A stretch of DNA of 64,000 nt from Cyprinodon diabolis (taxonomy: Eukaryota > Chordata > Actinopteri > Cyprinodontiformes > Cyprinodontidae), in contig CM060070.1 of assembly GCA_030533445.1 (NCBI GenBank), positions 23,589,501-23,653,500 on the forward strand, in the 5' to 3' direction. Every line of letters begins with the position of its first letter. Within the stretch, counting starts at the first letter, position 1. The notes under the pieces are model-generated. The model had not been told where the DNA came from and made no database searches. It worked only from the letters and a program-made list of their open reading frames with translations. Positions 1-11,508 of the stretch are shown here, one piece after another. A program made the position numbers and the translations under genes.

Positions 1-393
1 AATCCTCTGTAACCTCTTGAGGTGATTTTATTAAGAAGAATTTTTTATTAAATTAACATTATGGAACAACCTCTTCATCAGACTATCAAACAACAACAGT
101 GACTTCAATCAGAGGCTCCTCCAGATATGCTGCAAGACAGGCCAGTACAGGAGATCATTTCTGCCTACAGTTAACATCTATAATAACTAACATTAGTATA
201 CATAAATACTTAATTAACTAAACAGGTGGTAATCAAAGCATGTTATGATTTTTTAAACTGCAGAGCTGTAGGTTGTAGATACCTGCTCTAAAGCCAAATA
301 ATATACCCTTGATGCTCCCCAGAAGATGTCTATCATTCCAAGATCCGAGCAAGATCTTAAATTGGACTGTATTCATCAACAACCTGACCCCTT

Positions 394-783
394 GCTCACA
401 CTGGCTCCGGTGCGGTTACCGAGCCGACGGAGACCGCAACTCGCACACCCCCTCTCACACCGCCCTTTTGACTACGGTGCGGTGCGGCTCTGCGGCTCCG
501 GCAACAGGTCCGGAGATTTAACAGAAGTTCACTTGAGTTCACATAACTTCACGCGATAACACGGCCCAAATAAGGATATTTGCGAGAGCTTGTTGCGGAG
601 GGCTCCGGCACGCCGCAAGGATAGCTTTCTTGCTGAATTTTCTGCAGCGCCGGAGTGTCTCGGTAACTGCAGCCGGACAGCTCAGCAGCCGGTGAGAGAG
701 GTTTACGTCTTTTTAATGACTTGGAATCACTGCGGCGCCGCACCCACCGCACCGCAACGGTAAGACCGGAGTCGGTGTGAGCC
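394..783. mobile_element. GC-rich MITE-like element with inverted ends
   Basis: The left end (GCTCACACTGGCTCCGGT) and the right end, read on the other strand (GCTCACACCGACTCCGGT), match at 16 of 18 bases. The CpG-rich interior includes near-palindromic CACCGCACCGCAACGG-type strings and stands out from the AT-rich flanks. No coding potential is seen. The target duplication is unclear. It is likely a non-autonomous DNA transposon, but the superfamily is not assignable by eye. Confidence 0.6.
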
Positions 784-3444
784 AGCCTTGAAGCTTTAGT
801 CAATTTGTTATTATATTTACATCATACAAATTCAAGATATTTGACTCAAACAGATTTGTCACTGTCTATAAATGCTAATAAAGGGAGTGATGAAGAACTT
901 TGCTTCTTTGGCATTTAATCAACTCTGATGTAATTCCGACTTCTGCAGCATAACACAATTCATTATTCACAGTCTTTCCCCATCTAAATCCTTTTTCCAA
1001 ACCAAAAATATGTTGCGCCTGGGCTAATATCTGAGGCATAATTTGTGAAATGTTGTTTTAACTTGAAATAGAGTTCCAGAAAGCACATCTAATTAAGAAT
1101 ATCAGGAAGGTAGGTGTAGACAGTTGCATCTAAAATATGTTTATTCTCTAGCATGCCTTCAAATTTGTATTTCCTTGTTTGAAAAACACATGTCAAGATT
1201 GACTGTCCAGAAGTTTGACCATGGTCCAAATGACCACTGTGTGCAAACAAATTCAAACAAACACTATTTCAAACCATGTACAAATACATGCAACAGTAAG
1301 ACAACAGTTATTAGTGTAACATTGTGGATATTTTTACCTGCAGTTTTTTTCCTTTACTTTTATTTGTACTGTATATATATATGCATAATTCCATCACATC
1401 CATTATATTTGCATCACTAAGCATCCCGAATCAATAAAATAAAAACCTTTGTTCCAAAACATATGAGCCTTTTCACCACCTGCATTACTTTGGGACATGA
1501 AATAGAACCTACTATTCAGCAAAGCCAGCAATTATATATTATAATTATTTTTACCCAGCTGTTAGACAAGCACAAAGAAACAGCGTCAAAGGCAGCTTTC
1601 CAAAAAAAAAAAACACAACACGGATACCTTAATATAGAAAGCACGGCAGTTTATTTATACCCTGCTGGCTTAAGTAGGAAGCTTTTTGACACCATAAATG
1701 TTTAAAAACCTTTTAAGGGACATCATTTTATGATAAAGAAACAATTTTTATTGATAAGGGTAAAAATATTAAAGTTGTTGTAACTCACTACTTGGATAAC
1801 ATCTCAATTCGGAATTTTTTTATGATTTCTGAAAAATAATTTCACAAGCGTTATTTTGGATTTATCAACATAATGCCAGACAGCCTCAAAGCTGAACTTC
1901 AAAAAATTTTGTTTGTCAATTTCTGTAACAATTTTATTAATCTGTTGATCCAAAAAAGGACTTGGACGGAGATGATTTTTCCATTTTATGCCCAAGGAGC
2001 TTATTTTTTTTTGTAAGGCAACATCTAATTATTTACTGGTGACACAGCAGCCTCCTGATAGAAAAAGAAGCCCTTTTCATCTCTAGCACAGAGCTGGCCT
2101 GGCCTTTTAATGTTAATGAGCTACCCACTGCTATGCTGCATAGGGCCAGTCCTTGGTCATTCAGAGAGGAATAAAAACATATTTCTAAGCAAAGCACTAC
2201 AGAGCCATAAGAGCAGTGCATAAGAGTGCTGTCTTTGGAAATGTCTTTTATTGAGCTAACACCTCTGTGCACCAGACTGAGCTGGGAATTAATACATCAA
2301 TCAAAACTTCAATCAACGTCTGATCTTACAGTTTCAAACACTTGGAGCCCATCACCAAACATAAAACATTTAAATATCAGTAGAAACATGCATAAAACAG
2401 ATGTGTAATTTTAAGAAAGATTTCAGGCTGAGATGAAACTAAAATGTTCATAATGATCATACATTATTACAATTTTCGATAAACAATTTTGCATTTTCAT
2501 TTTTTTTCTGGTTGAAAGACCCATGCATTGATTTATCTCTTGAAATTGCCAAGCTCATTGTTTGAATATAATTTATTTAAAACCTGAATATTCCAGGTGG
2601 GTGAATATATTTGAGCTTAACCTTTTTTTTTATCTTCTATGAATGGAGATTGCATTGATTTCCCCAGGGCATGTACAGGTTTTTTAGCTTCCTTTCATAG
2701 AATCACCATTGTTTGTCCTTAGGTCAGGGTGTGGGCGGGCATGGTTGCTTGTCCTGTATGTCCCTCAATCAACCTAGAAAGCACCCAGTTTCCATCCTGG
2801 TCAGATGTCCTGTGTGCCCTTCAGCGCTTTGAATGGTTCTGACCTGGACCGCTGAGTTGCTCCTTGGCTCTGCGGCCTGTGAGCTGCTGTGGAACCCCGC
2901 TGAGTTGAGAGCTTCAGGGCAGATCTCCCAAAAGCTGCCCCAGAAGTTAAACATTCTAAGATATCACCTGTGCGGTATTAGACTAACTCTGAGTTTTCTG
3001 AGTGGCCGAGGCAGACAAAAGACGCAGACCTGCTGGAGTGAATCCGTCACAGATACAGCTGCTCACAACGGCACCCGACCAAAATCCTTCTTCTCTCCTC
3101 CCTTAGGACTGCAACAAGTAAAGGGTCCTTCGATTATCTTAGTAGGCATCTAGATTCTGATTAGTTTATTAAAAGGAGCTCCTGAACCATTTGCATATGT
3201 CTATGAAAAACATTCAAATTGTGTGTTTTTAATGTCACAGCTGCAGTTCCCGTGTTCTTCATGTTGTCTTTTCTCATCTTCTTGTGTGTGTTTTCTTTTG
3301 TTTGTCTCCGTATGCGTTTCTTCAGCCCGAGCTCACACTGTTATATAGGCTACCAGACAAATGTGCCTATGAGTTGGCCATCTTATGGAAGGCAACTTGG
3401 TTTATGGTCCCAAAGGTAGTTTTGGACCCAGTTCGGGCACGGCC

Positions 3445-3925
3445 TATCATGATCATGGCTCTGAGGGCTGGCCTAATTGCTAATTTCATTCACCTGCCTA
3501 ACTCTGACTGGTTTCCAATTACTACTCATCTAATCCACCTGCTCCTGCTTCTTTATATAAGGCTCAGTTCAGCCATTACTGGTTACTGTTTTAGATGCTC
3601 TAGTTCATGTTTTCGTTCTCGAGAGCCAGTGATTTTTTAGCGTTTCGTAGTGTTCTTGATGTCCTGACCTGTTCTGCCTCTCAACCACTGAGCTTGCCTC
3701 TTCAATCTGAATGTTCTGCCTGAGCTCTCTGTGGACTCCTGGAACCTTGGACAAGCCTATTCCTGTTCTGATTGGTTTCCCTAATCGGGCTATGGACTCC
3801 TGTACAACTGAGCCTTCCTGTTCTGATCTGTTTCCCTGACCTGGCTCAGATTCCCACTTGCCCTTCCGGACTGCAGTATTGGAGACACTCTGGGCGGCAC
3901 CTGCCACAAGTAGTTGGCAGCCCTC
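3445..3925 (+). repeat. Truncated solo LTR of a gypsy-type family (family A)
   Basis: The start TATCATGATCATGG and the following text (TTTCATTCACCTGCC, GTTCTGATCTGTTTCCCTGACC, GGACTGCAGTATTGGAGACA) parallel the better-preserved copies at 24465-25375 and 45348-45770. The 3' part with the polyadenylation-like segment is missing, so the right boundary is approximate. There is no internal retroelement coding sequence. Confidence 0.6.
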
Positions 3926-4027
3926 CAGCTGGATCCTACTGCGTTCAATGGAGATGGACTGAACTGATTGCATTGTGTGGTTGTAACCTGTTTGTAGCTG
4001 TGGATTAATAATGTTAATAATAATGGT

Positions 4028-5383
4028 ACCGTATTTTCACGACTATAAGGCGCATATAAACGTCTTTTTTTCCCCCTCAAAATGTGCGGCGCGCCTTTTG
4101 GTGCGGAGCGCCCTAAGTGTGTTGTTACTGCAGACTTTTGAGACCACCTCATTGAGGAGATGATGAAAGAGTGGCTGAGGGAAGTGAATGTAAGGAGACC
4201 AGGTGTTTTTTTTCCACTCATCACCATTGCTGTTAATCTGTGACTCCATGCTGCCCATCTCACAGCTGATGTGAAAAACATGGTGAAACAAATGAATGCT
4301 GTGCTCGCTGTTATTCAACCGCTTGACATCGGTGTGAACCGGACGCAGCAGGCGCAGCAGAAGCAGCGAGTTTACATGCAAAGTCAATGGTTGACGTGCG
4401 TATAGACGCAGCAAAAGGTCCCGCAGCGCGTTTTGAGCAGCAGGCGCAGCGCGTCGGGAGCGTTTAAGCATCTGACGCGCCGCCAACGCGCTGCTGCTGC
4501 TCGAGATGGAAAAATTTGAGTTTTGCTGCTGGACGCGCCGCATCAACCAATCAGAGAAGCTGATCTGGGAGCTGACAGCGAGACAGACACATCACTGATG
4601 ATACACATATGTATCATATGCTGTGATCGCTCCTCTGAAACAGTTTATTGACGCCTAAATTAACTTAACCTGCCGACAGAATATGTTCGCTTTTATTATC
4701 CAGTTTTCAGGTGGATTTTCCCACTTAAAAACATATTAAAACTACTTTATTCCCACTGATCACAGCAAATATAGCTGCAAGGTGTATTTAATACAAAGTA
4801 TTAATCAGACCTGGGAGCTGGCCGTGAGACAGACACATTGCTCTGATGACATATGATATTAAGGCAAATGAAAAGGGCTGGATGAATGAGGAGATGATGA
4901 AAGAGTGGCTGAGGCAGGTGTATGTGAGGAGACCAGGTGTTTTTTTCCACGCATCACCATCGCTGGTAATCTGTGACTCCATGCGTGCCCATCTCACAGC
5001 CGATTTGGAAAAAAAAAGGTGAATCAAATGAACGCTGTGCTCGCCGTTATCCCGGGGTTAATTTATGCGTCAATAAACTGTTTCAGAGGAGTGATCACAG
5101 CCCTGTGTCATCAGCGATGTGTCTCTCACAGCCGGCTCCCAGGTTTGAATAATACTTTGTAATAAATACATGAATAAAGCACAGTCATACTCAGTTTTGC
5201 TCCCGCTCTATTTTTAAATATGCAGTAGAGGTATTTAAACGTAGTAGAGGACATGTACCTGTATATAAAAAAACGCGCCCTATAGTCCGGTGCGCCTTAT
5301 GTGTGTGTTAAATATAGAAATGGCACGCATAACTGAGACTGCGCCTTTTAGTACGGTGCGCCTTATGGTCATGAAAATACGGT
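4028..5383 (+). mobile_element. pogo-like (Tc1/mariner supergroup) DNA transposon relic with TA at both ends
   Basis: The left terminus CCGTATTTTCACGACTATAA and the right terminus, read inverted (CCGTATTTTCATGACCATAA), match at 18 of 20. Each is flanked by TA. Transposase remnants are readable on plus at 4862-5015: ANEKGWMNEEMMKEW, then an RRPGVFF block and SLVICDSMRAHLTAD. This resembles the DDE domain of jerky/Tigger-type transposases, with the Asp of CDSMRAHL in the second catalytic position. A second, more decayed copy of the same piece lies at 4156-4312. Stops and frame breaks make it dead. A GC-rich block at 4318-4560 looks like a further insertion. At about 1.36 kb it is internally deleted relative to autonomous relatives. 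Confidence 0.75.
4156..4312 (+). pseudogene. First decayed copy of the pogo-like transposase fragment
   Basis: It reads EEMMKEWLREVNVRRPGVFF, then diverges, with a stop in the region where the copy at 4888-5047 reads CDSMRAHL, and ends near MNAVLAVI. It aligns base for base with the copy about 730 bp to the right, including the GGAGACCAGGTGTTTTTTT stretch. The element has therefore duplicated internally, or two copies have recombined. It is non-functional. Confidence 0.65.
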
Positions 5384-5384
5384 A

Positions 5385-8300
5385 ATATATACCTTTCCCT
5401 GAAAACTGAAGCATTGTGTCCTCACACAATTACTGTTTTCCATTCACCTTTCAGTGGTGTCACATCAAATTCCCAGTGTTTGTTGGTAACGTTTCATTTT
5501 TGGATTAAGTGAAATTCATTTTGATTTGACTGTTACCAAAGACCATCACACACATTTTTGCTGTATGACGTAGGCTACTAATCTAATGGACATCCCCTCA
5601 GCGCACCGCAGCAGCTGAGCTGATAAACTGAATTACCAAAACTCTAGCTCAAGGACTAATTTTCAGCTCTATTATGTATTTTTTCATGTATTCTATGTTT
5701 ATTCCAGTAGCTTGAAGTGTTTGCATAGTTTGTTAAACATAAAAATTATCATGTGATAGGGATTATTAGGTTTAATAAAGGACATCTTTTGTTTTAATTG
5801 TGGTTACATGGGATTATGTATGCAGCAGTAATCGGTTGTCTATAAGAGCAAAAGTCTAATTCTTTTAAGTTATCAACTTGACTAGACAGAGAGAAATATT
5901 TCCCATGTGACTAATGATTAATTAACATATGAATGAAAAGTTACTGACATTTGGATTGGATTTTAACAGCCGATCCAAAACATCCAGCCATAAAGCCGCT
6001 AATAACACCTGGTAATGGGGCAAATTGTAAGTTATAATCATTTAACCAAAGACCATTACTTGGTTTTACGCTCAATTTGAATGATATTTTTATTGACTAT
6101 ACCACCTAGTTCTCGTTATATATTCATAATCTGCTAGTAAAATTCCACCACAGCACCTTTAGGGTCTATTTGGACAGGTAAACAACATGTACTTGTCCAA
6201 TTAGGATCTCACGCCGACAAAAAATTGTAGATGTGAGAAAACTAAGGTGATAAATATGGAAAAAAATAAAGCCCCTCCATGGCACTCTATCTTAAGAAAA
6301 ACTCAGCAAATAGGGCTCAGTAAATTATAACAAGTCTTCTTTTTCTTTAAATTAACACCAGCAGTATTTTCAAAATATAATCTTAAAAAGCAGTTTATAA
6401 AAGTTTGATGACAGACCTAATGGACCAAAGTGAACAGTAAAGGTAGTGGTGTATCAGATGAGAGACAAACAACAAACCACCAGATCTGAGTTACCTAATT
6501 TGAAATGCACTACCCCCTTTTGTTTCTTTATAATCTCTTTGTAAAATTAATACAAAGCCAAGCTCCATCTTTTAAATTGTTGCCCTTTCCCCTACTTCTC
6601 CACAGACTTTTAAGAGTAAAAACATAAAACCTTACTGTTTCTTATCAGTGAAGGCTTTGTAAGATAGAGCTTATACTTCTGAGACTACTTCTTTGTCTAC
6701 TGGCTCACCAGACTCTAATTTCCTTATGTTCGTCAGTCTCTTCTAATCCAATGCATTAAAATGAAAAGCTTAGTGCTGATTTAATATTCTACAAGCCATT
6801 TCCTCCAGAATTTCTAGATGAATCTGAAAGGGCATGAGTATGCACTGCTTTTTAAATTAGAATTACTTTATGTGGTCTTCTAAAACTTACAGCAAAAAAC
6901 ATAGTTAAAACATATATCAACATGCCACAAGAATAATGTTTGGCTGTTGTCCTTTTTTTTTTTTTTTTTGCATATCAACATTCATGATGTTGTGCCAATC
7001 TGCCAGGATGTCTTTTTCCACCCTAATATTGTTCTACTATTGTCATTTCTGACAGTTAAAATATAATACAATCCAGTCTAATTATATCACTTGAAACAGA
7101 CTCTCGCCATCGTCTCTCAGTGTGCCGAGGACTCCTTTATGGCCACAAGGGCTGCAAAAATGTCTGTATGCAGGTTTACCCCTCACTTTCACATATACCA
7201 AATTAGAGGCAAAAAATGTAGTTGCAATCCTTTTCAGGTTTGATGAACCACTTTTCATGCGGATACAAGGGAATTCACCAAAAAGTCAACTTGTCGACTA
7301 GGCTGAGTTTACTAAAATGTAGACAACTTAAAAATTGCTCCCATTCCCCCCTCAGCAGGGGTGGGCTTAAATGGCAGTGTCCAAAACTGGTCTTATATTA
7401 GCTTATTCTATGGGCTTAATACAGTTAACAATAAAGCTGGATTTGGCCTAACTGATACAACCAGGACTGTCCCAGCAGCAAGACTTATTGTACTGTACGT
7501 AGGTGGGTTAGGATCTTACCAAATAATGTGTGAGAATCTACTATCACTGTCAGCTTAACAGAAGGAATAATATATTCTAAGAGGTAAAATCAATCATTTG
7601 ACATGTAAAAAGCTGTAAGAGTTGAATAGGCGTGTTTATATTTCTACAGAATTAATAGACTGCTTGTATGGTGAAGATACCAACATACTCCCCTTATTAT
7701 AACTGTATAGCTCAATATTTGTTCCTTTGATCTCGAATAAAGAGTGAGACTGGGCAGACTTTGAGTTGGCGCATATTCCTGAAAGATGTCCTGCATTGAC
7801 AATTTTAAACTTTGTGACAAATACATTTTTAGTTGGGAATTTATTATTAGTAAGTGTGGTATTTCTTAAACAATCGGCAAACAAAGGGTAACTATCACTT
7901 GGGAATCTGTGCTTTTTAAGTTTTATGAGCTTGGATATTCCATTTAACCATCACATACGTCTCAACAATAAAATAGAGAATTATGGGAGGTCGGAAATTG
8001 GATAACCGTCTTTTCTCTGTTCATTTTTAAAGTATTTAAAATCCCCACACTGACTATGCTAAAACACTTCATATTGGCAAACTGTTTCCTCACAACAACC
8101 AACTTCACTGCACCAAATTGTCATGTGCAAATGGAAAAAGGGAGGTCCAACTGTAGGGATCTTATGTTCTACCCTTTGTTTAGTGACAGTTTTAGAAAAG
8201 TTGGGAAGATAATGTGCACAACATCCCCCCGTAAAAAAAAGTTCACCTGTATTAATGGCCCAGCTTCATGTGTCATACAGCGAAGAAAATGATATTGCAT

Positions 8301-9869
8301 CTATCAAATGTCTATAACCAACATCAATTAGGAGTCAATGAGCACAAAGGAAATCAGCACTTATGATAGGAACTGAGCTAGCAGCAACCTGTCATACAAC
8401 CTGCATGACCTGTACTAGAAGCTCTGGTCATGAAAACACATAGTCACCAACATTTCATCAAATGTCTTGATAAGAGAGCCAGTAGCAGACCACAGCCTTC
8501 AGAGAGACTGTTGGAGCCAGCTGGGGGATTGAGGCTCTTCTGGGAACATGAATCAACCACAAAATGTCTCCCCGTCCAAGAGTCTTCAATAAAAATCAGC
8601 CATTCCTTGTCAACAATGGTTCAGGGTGATAGAAACACTGGGCTAATTCCTGATATCTGCAGCAATCCCTTCCATCATAGCTGGTCTCTGGGAATCTCAC
8701 TGGAAAATCAGACATAGCTAAAGACTACAAACTGCTCCACTTGCCTACCGTCTAGAGATCAGTGTCTAGGCAGTTGACTTGAGTCAAGCACTTGACTAAA
8801 GCACTTCTAGGCTGTGATCCAATACTTTATGTATTAGTATAGTATATGATCTTGTTCTGCTACCAAGTGATTATCCTTCATAACATCACAGCTGCTCACG
8901 GATGTAACACTGAGTTGAAACGGACAGAGTTGACAAGGACAGCCCGTACAGGAGCTGAAAGCAGTAGGAGGAAGAGGTGGATAAAGAGAAATCCCCCATT
9001 TTTCATATCCAGGAGGGATACCATGCTCTCGATCAGCTTGGGACCTGTGCTATCTCCCAGGCCAGAGAGGGAGAAAGGGAGTTACATCATAAAAGCAGAA
9101 GTTTGAGTATTGATGTCACAAAGTAGTTCTACTTTCTTTCGTCTAAGGAAATGTAACATTAAGAGTTAATTGTGCTTCAATGTGGAGGAACCATGAAGGA
9201 GGATTTTGTGACACCAGAAGTCCAGGAATTTAACGATGACAGTAAAACAATCTGTAATGTAAGGTGGAGACTCAAACGCAACGGGTTGGCAGGAGTTGTT
9301 TTTGCCATCAGACCTTAACATATCCACTTTTTGGCGTCAACAATGTAAAGGTTTCAAAATAAATTAGTGTGGGATCTGGGTAAGTTCTCTTTTAATCAGC
9401 TTCGACAACAGACCGGTTTAAAACATAGAAAATACACCAAAAAACGACCTCATATCTCAGAAGGTTAACTGGCTGAACTGTAGGTGAGTGGAGTGCCCTT
9501 GTGGTACACAACAACAACAACAAAAAAAGTTGATCAAATACCACTTTTTCAAAATGTAGTTGCTTTTTATTCAGCTTCATTTATTTTAGGATAAATACGA
9601 TCTCAAATCAATTAAGCAAACACAATGGTCAAAATAACACTTCATTTTAACAGGATGTCATGTTATTACTATCAGTCTAAGTCATTTAAATAAAAGCTTA
9701 TATTTAGATTTAGATAATGTAAATTAATACAACAGGATGTACCTTAATCACTAAAAAAAATTGATAATTATCAGAGCAATTCATTGAGTTTGTGTCCCAT
9801 TCCTTAAATGTTTTCAAATAGCAAGGTCTGTTGTATCATGTTTTTACAGGGCATAAACTTATTTAATCT
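5385..9869. other. pex5l downstream intron, no gene seen
   Basis: AT-rich sequence with no exon-like frames bounded by splice sites. A T17 run sits at 6953-6969. Open frames at 7361, 8056, 8430 and 8846 are short, lack family similarity and lack splice support. TPR-domain exons of pex5l, which should follow the exon at 10314 on the minus strand, were looked for and not found. Confidence 0.6.
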
Positions 9870-10021
9870 GTTTTGGGGTCTGTTTTTAGGCAACAGGCCC
9901 AGGGTGTGCCCCGCCTCTCGCCCTTAGACAGCTGGAGATAGACACCAGCACCCCTTGCGACCCGACTTGGCGTAAGCGTGACAGAAAATGGATGGATGGA
10001 TGGATGGATGGATGGATGGAT
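9870..10021 (+). repeat. 3' tail of a fish SINE/LINE family ending in (ATGG)n
   Basis: The text CCAGGGTGTGCCCCGCCTCT followed by AGACAGCTGGAGATAGACAC and CGACCCGACTTGG is a very common fish retroposon 3' end. It is followed by a GGAT/ATGG microsatellite at 9988-10021. The head is missing, as in a 5'-truncated insertion. Related, more decayed copies lie at 33245-33520 (nearly full 3' half) and 35870-35985 (head part). Confidence 0.75.
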
Positions 10022-10313
10022 ACTTTGGTCCTGTGTGTGGTTTTATAATGGCTTAACTCAAATGGTTAACATCGTTTATGTCCCTAAGAAAAAAATATCT
10101 TTTTAATTAATGTATTATTTACACTTAAGCACCAAAATAACATGATATATTCCTGACAAGGACATTACACAGATTAGACATATTTCAGCTGTTGAAAATT
10201 GAAAAACCATCTTGGCAATTCATGTTGAATCTCATTAAAAGTTGGCGGAGCAGGTGCCTTGCTTTTGACAGGTGACAGATGGGAACTGTAGTACTGAGCC
10301 ACACTCAGCTTAC

Positions 10314-10409
10314 CTCAACGGCAGCCTTGGCTCGCTCAAACTCCTCCTCCAGGGATTGATGTCTTGACAGAAGGGCGCTACCCCAGCGCTGCTCCTTCGT
10401 TAGACGAGC
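10314..10409 (-). CDS. pex5l: pex5l internal exon (exon 8 equivalent) with start of the HCN-binding core, 96 bp, phase 0-0
   Basis: The minus strand shows an acceptor GTGTGACAG, whose upstream tract is a (GT)n run, and a donor GTAAGC. The exon reads 32 codons: ARLTKEQRWGSALLSRHQSL and EEEFERAKAAVE. This block is almost invariant in PEX5L/TRIP8b and carries the LEEEFERAKAA helix. In published TRIP8b work, the segment around this helix contacts the cyclic-nucleotide-binding domain of HCN channels. In the family the following residues lead into the TPR repeats. No exon for them is found between here and base 1, so that intron is at least 10.3 kb. The acceptor's pyrimidine tract lies within a CA microsatellite (10411-10430 on plus), which could vary in length. 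Confidence 0.95.
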
Positions 10410-10410
10410 C

Positions 10411-10430
10411 TGTCACACACACACACACAT
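10411..10430. repeat. (CA)n microsatellite inside the splice acceptor tract of the 10314-10409 exon
   Basis: A run of CACACA on plus reads as GTGTGT on the coding (minus) strand, directly before the CAG acceptor. A GT run is a poor pyrimidine tract, so its length could affect use of this exon. Confidence 0.8.
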
Positions 10431-11177
10431 TTCATCATATAAACATTCATGCCAAACATAGTCTTTTATACATACTGTACACCTGTACATTTACGTAACA
10501 CATCACAGCACACACGCAGCCAGAGGAAGAGGCGGGTTGGGAGAGAATGCAGGGTCAGCCCTTGCTGATTTCTGAAAGCCATGTAAATATCCCTGCCTTG
10601 ACAAAGCCTCTGACTTGCTTAGGAAGGATAGCAAAACCACTACTGTCAGCAACCACCACCACCATACACCCAGGTCTAAATCTGAGAAACCTGCTTTTCT
10701 CAATTTCACCCTTCACCCAAGCCTGGCCCATTTTTAGCACCTGCACATGCAAAAAAAAAAAAAAAAAGCAGATAAATTCTCTCTGACAAATTTAGATGCA
10801 AAGCTTTGTCCTACTTTGAAAATAATAACCATCCAGTTAAGTCCATGCATGTAGTTTGGCATTTTGAGACTGCAGTGTAACTTTCATTATTTTTTTTTAT
10901 TACAAATCTGTTCTTGTAAATGTTGTCAAGATAACCTTTTATGTCCCTGTGTAATATAACACAGGATTTACCGGCTATTATCAAAGGTCGCATGTATCCC
11001 AGGGCATGTTAACCTATTACCAAGACTTATAATACTTTATATTTGCTGTTTTTTCTCGGAAGCTAGGCGAGCTATTACCTGAAGCAATTCCCAACTCTTC
11101 CTAATGCCACCATAGAGGACTAATTTAGGTTGTTGCCGCTAAATGGGTTAAGTAAATAAAGCATATGCATATTTCAA

Positions 11178-11508
11178 ATAGAGCTAAAACAATCAGATTA
11201 ACTGATTAATGGATCATTAAAACAATAATCAACTAATTAATAGAATATTCATTAACTGGAGTGTACAGACTTTAAAAGATGTCATTTGCTAAAATAACAA
11301 CCAAGTCAGAGCAGTATTAGGCCAAAAGTCTACTAAAGATATATAAATATGCTGCATTGAAGTTGAAAAAAATTTCATTTCTACAAATATTTACTTTTCA
11401 AATCTCTAAACATTCATTTAAAATGTGCATTGAAAATAATTGTCTACTAATAGTATCTCTTTTTAGATACTAGCTAGATTAACATAATTGATAGCTGCAG
11501 CCCCAATT
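11178..11508. mobile_element. AT-rich MITE-like element with inverted ends
   Basis: The left end (AGAGCTAAAACAATCAGATTAACTG) and the right end, read inverted (GGGGCTGCAGCTATCAATTATGTTA), are partly matching and resemble the widespread vertebrate MITE that opens GGGCTGCAACNATTAATCG. Identity is low, so this is an old copy. Confidence 0.45.

Noticed and set aside
2769..3153. Open frames on both strands near 2800-3150
   Set aside because: No known motif; overlapping frames on both strands in a GC-richer patch are expected by chance.
4043..4546. 167-codon open frame on minus rich in Arg/Ala/Leu
   Set aside because: Antisense of the pogo-like element and its GC-rich insert; composition artefact.
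8430..9106. Two open frames resembling exons (8430-8717 and 8846-9106)
   Set aside because: Neither strand gives pex5l-like residues or a good acceptor/donor pair. Possibly old repeat.
9988..10021. CRISPR-like or functional tandem array
   Set aside because: Simple ATGG microsatellite at a retroposon tail; nothing in the window has spacer-repeat architecture.
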